DNA of 64,000 nt from Hyphomicrobiaceae bacterium (GTDB lineage Bacteria > Pseudomonadota > Alphaproteobacteria > Rhizobiales > Devosiaceae), in assembly GCA_020638065.1 (NCBI GenBank), contig JACKJG010000006.1, positions 124,001 to 188,000 on the forward strand. The letters are read 5' to 3'. Under the pieces are notes generated by a model. The model was not told where the DNA came from and did no database searches. It saw nothing but the letters and a program-made list of their open reading frames with translations. Numbering within the stretch: the first letter of the stretch is position 1; every line of letters starts with the position of its first letter. Shown here piece after piece: positions 62,285-64,000 of the stretch. A program made the translations under genes and the position numbers.

Positions 62285-63592
62285 GTGAACAGGAAAGAAC
62301 TTCTTGATCAGACGATCAGGCTCAGAACGCGCCAGTCGCGTGAATCTGCGCCTTTGCCCTATTATCACGTCAACGGGATCGACATGATCTACATCATGTG
62401 CCGGTTCGGCCGCGACCAAGTCGCGAAAGTCCTGCCGCCGGGGCTCGAACCGGCCGAAAGTGGCTGGGGAGTGTTCAATTTCTACACGGCCAATGCGGGT
62501 TGGTCGATCGCGCCCTATTCCGCCTTCTATCTCGGTGTGGAGGTGGCCGGATATGACTCACCCGATGGTCAGCCCGGCCTGTTTCTGCATATGGGTCACT
62601 ACTCCGAAAACGCCTTTGGTGCGATGGAGCGCTACAACACGCGCCTGAGGCCGGGTCATATGGACTGGGATCATGTGCCGGGCGAACTTCGCGCGCGGGG
62701 CTTTGCCGGTAACACCGAACTGATCAATGTCCGCGCTGCCGCGCCTTCGGCTCCATTTCACTTGAAAGAGGGTATCAACCGGTACCTTGGGGTTCATCCG
62801 GAATGTGGCATCAGCTCCTTTTATGTTCCGTTTTCCTGCGAATATGTGGATCTCGAAACACCTGAGATCACCTATCTTTCTGAAGCCGCGCAGCATTTCC
62901 ATCCGCTTGTGCCCGAGGAAATCGTTTGGCCAATTGCGGTCAGAAACATGACAATCACGTTCAGTCCGCCGCGGCGTCTGGGCGTTGAGGATACTCAACT
63001 GGTCAGTGACCAGCGTGCTGTCGGGCTGCTCGACGCTTTCGCCCGGTCGGGGCGCGCGGCGGCCATTGTCGATGCCTCCAGCCGCATTTTGCGGCTGAAC
63101 CCGGTGGCCGAAACGCTCAGCCAAAGCGGATTTCTCCCCCTCGCAAACGGAAGAATGACAAGTTGGCAGAAGGCCGATGCGGCGCGACTGGAGGAGGTTG
63201 TTGCTGCGACAGCGGTTCAACGGGACGGCCGCGTGTCGGACCAGATTGCGCTTGAAGGGCGTCATGGGCGTCTCATGCTCGCTCAGGCGCTTTCGCTTGA
63301 ACCCTCAGTGGTTGGCGACGGGCGCGTGATTGTGCTCTTTGACGACCCGGCTGAGGGACCGCAGGGCGACTGCGTTCCTGCTCTCCGCCTGCTTGGTCTC
63401 ACCGAGGCCGAGGCGAAGATTGCGGCGCTGGTGGGGGCGGGGCGGTCGCCCGCCGAGGCGGCGGATGCGTTGGAACTCAGCGTCAACACTGTCCGCTCGG
63501 CACTCAAGCTGATCTACGACAAACTGGGGATCGGGAGGCAGGCAGAACTGGCCAAGATCGTCACACGCCTCGAAAGCCGTGCGATTGCGTGA
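62285..63592 (+). CDS. Acetoacetate-decarboxylase-like/PAS-like/LuxR HTH regulator, copy 2
   Basis: A 435-residue paralogue of the preceding gene. The N-terminal part aligns at YHVNGIDMIYIMCRFGRDQV and PYSAFYLGVEVAG, but identity is low (I judge about a third). The PAS-like part has GRAAAIVDASSRILRLNP. The HTH end (LRLLGLTEAEAKIAALVGAG to ESRAIA) differs from copy 1 in only a few residues. The GTG at 62285 is preceded by GAGGGAGGGAG; the same operon as copy 1. Role inferred: a partner sensor sharing DNA targets with copy 1. Confidence 0.8.
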   Translation: MNRKELLDQTIRLRTRQSRESAPLPYYHVNGIDMIYIMCRFGRDQVAKVLPPGLEPAESGWGVFNFYTANAGWSIAPYSAFYLGVEVAGYDSPDGQPGLFLHMGHYSENAFGAMERYNTRLRPGHMDWDHVPGELRARGFAGNTELINVRAAAPSAPFHLKEGINRYLGVHPECGISSFYVPFSCEYVDLETPEITYLSEAAQHFHPLVPEEIVWPIAVRNMTITFSPPRRLGVEDTQLVSDQRAVGLLDAFARSGRAAAIVDASSRILRLNPVAETLSQSGFLPLANGRMTSWQKADAARLEEVVAATAVQRDGRVSDQIALEGRHGRLMLAQALSLEPSVVGDGRVIVLFDDPAEGPQGDCVPALRLLGLTEAEAKIAALVGAGRSPAEAADALELSVNTVRSALKLIYDKLGIGRQAELAKIVTRLESRAIA

Positions 63593-63995
63593 GACGGCGG
63601 ATCGCCTCGAACTCGGAATAGCCCTGCAGCGACCCGTCGGGAAGGCGGTTTGCGATGACGGCGCGAAAGTCGCCCCTGGCGATGACCATCCGGCAATCTG
63701 CCGGGCCAGTGATGATTTCGGCATCGCCGTCGCAGGCGGCAATGGCGCCGGGCGGCGGGGGGCTGGCCGAGCATTGCCATTTGACGAAAACCTGCTCGTT
63801 GCCGGGGGCAAAGAATGTGCAAATGCCCTCCTGCGAGAAATCATGGCCGCGAAAGCCGGGGCAGTGCACCAGGGCATGCTGATGCGGTGAGCGGTCGTCG
63901 GTGAAGACGAGCGCGCCGGTATAGGAGCCATAATAGTCGAGGCCGCAGGCGACGCTCGTGACCGGAACACCGAAGGCCGACCAGGCAAAGGTCAT
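63561..63995 (-). CDS. Hypothetical protein, possibly truncated at the window edge
   Basis: A 144-residue frame on the minus strand with no family I recognise. It contains VACGLDYYGSYTGALVFTDD, a Cys/His-rich middle (HALVHCPGFRGHDF), and a C-terminal GDFRAVIANRLPDGSLQGYS. The start at 63995 is only 5 bases from the window edge, so the gene may begin further right. Its last 32 bases overlap the end of the HTH gene on the other strand. Coding by composition only. Confidence 0.45.
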   Translation of the reverse strand: MTFAWSAFGVPVTSVACGLDYYGSYTGALVFTDDRSPHQHALVHCPGFRGHDFSQEGICTFFAPGNEQVFVKWQCSASPPPPGAIAACDGDAEIITGPADCRMVIARGDFRAVIANRLPDGSLQGYSEFEAIRRLTQSHGFRGV

Positions 63996-64000
63996 TCCGT

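Noticed and set aside
1..64000. CRISPR array or transposase
   Set aside because: No regularly spaced repeats and no transposase or integrase motifs were noticed in the window.

Overview
This is about 64 kb of GC-rich DNA from an alphaproteobacterium, most likely of the order Hyphomicrobiales (Rhizobiales). The evidence is the gene families and gene order: acnA divergent from ccmABCDG, the helicase / S4-domain / FdxA / CarD block, DUF2794, DUF1223 and DUF3108 proteins, an Agl-type alpha-glucoside importer, and cobS-cobT beside rpmB. A more exact placement (for example Devosiaceae) is a guess. No transposase, prophage, rRNA operon or CRISPR array was seen. There is one tRNA gene, tRNA-Arg(CCU).

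Left part (1-17 kb), mostly housekeeping: the 3' end of a Bax-inhibitor-1 family gene, DUF2794, a possible small RNA, DUF1223, a membrane diguanylate cyclase, aconitase (acnA), the haem-export and cytochrome c maturation operon ccmABCDG followed by a LysE exporter and a lipoamide dehydrogenase, a DJ-1/PfpI protein divergent from a WYL regulator, a D-Ala-D-Ala carboxypeptidase, a CAP lipoprotein, a DUF3179 membrane protein and an EF-G-like GTPase.

Middle (17-43 kb), accessory metabolism. Positions 17374-28085 look like one catabolic regulon: a CUT1 sugar ABC importer, a Gfo/Idh/MocA oxidoreductase, an MGH1-like glycoside hydrolase, a phytanoyl-CoA-dioxygenase-family enzyme, an L-rhamnonate-dehydratase-like enolase and a DeoR regulator, with repeated operator-like sequences in the control regions. 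Next comes a TetR-CPBP-MFS-CPBP operon (28-32 kb), a methyltransferase, a HupE/UreJ permease with a DUF6512 membrane protein, and a two-gene operon joining a PEP-synthase-like phosphotransferase to a PlsY-like acyltransferase. After the tRNA comes aglEFGK (37.6-42.9 kb), which lacks the usual aglA and has a large insertion in AglF.

Right part (43-64 kb): thermonuclease plus M48 protease, HxlR/SMP-30/DUF1989 genes, CarD, FdxA, a SulP transporter, an S4 RNA-binding protein and a large helicase split by two apparent single-base deletions; then DUF3108, rpmB (L28), a VUT/queuosine-precursor-type transporter, the rifamycin ADP-ribosyltransferase arr, and the cobaltochelatase genes cobS-cobT with a phytase-like gene.

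The most unusual locus is at the right end: two tandem regulators (60957-63592) that appear to join an acetoacetate-decarboxylase-like N-terminal domain to a PAS-like segment and a LuxR-type helix-turn-helix. Their DNA-binding ends are almost identical while their N-terminal domains have diverged strongly. This suggests a pair of ligand sensors acting on one set of operators.
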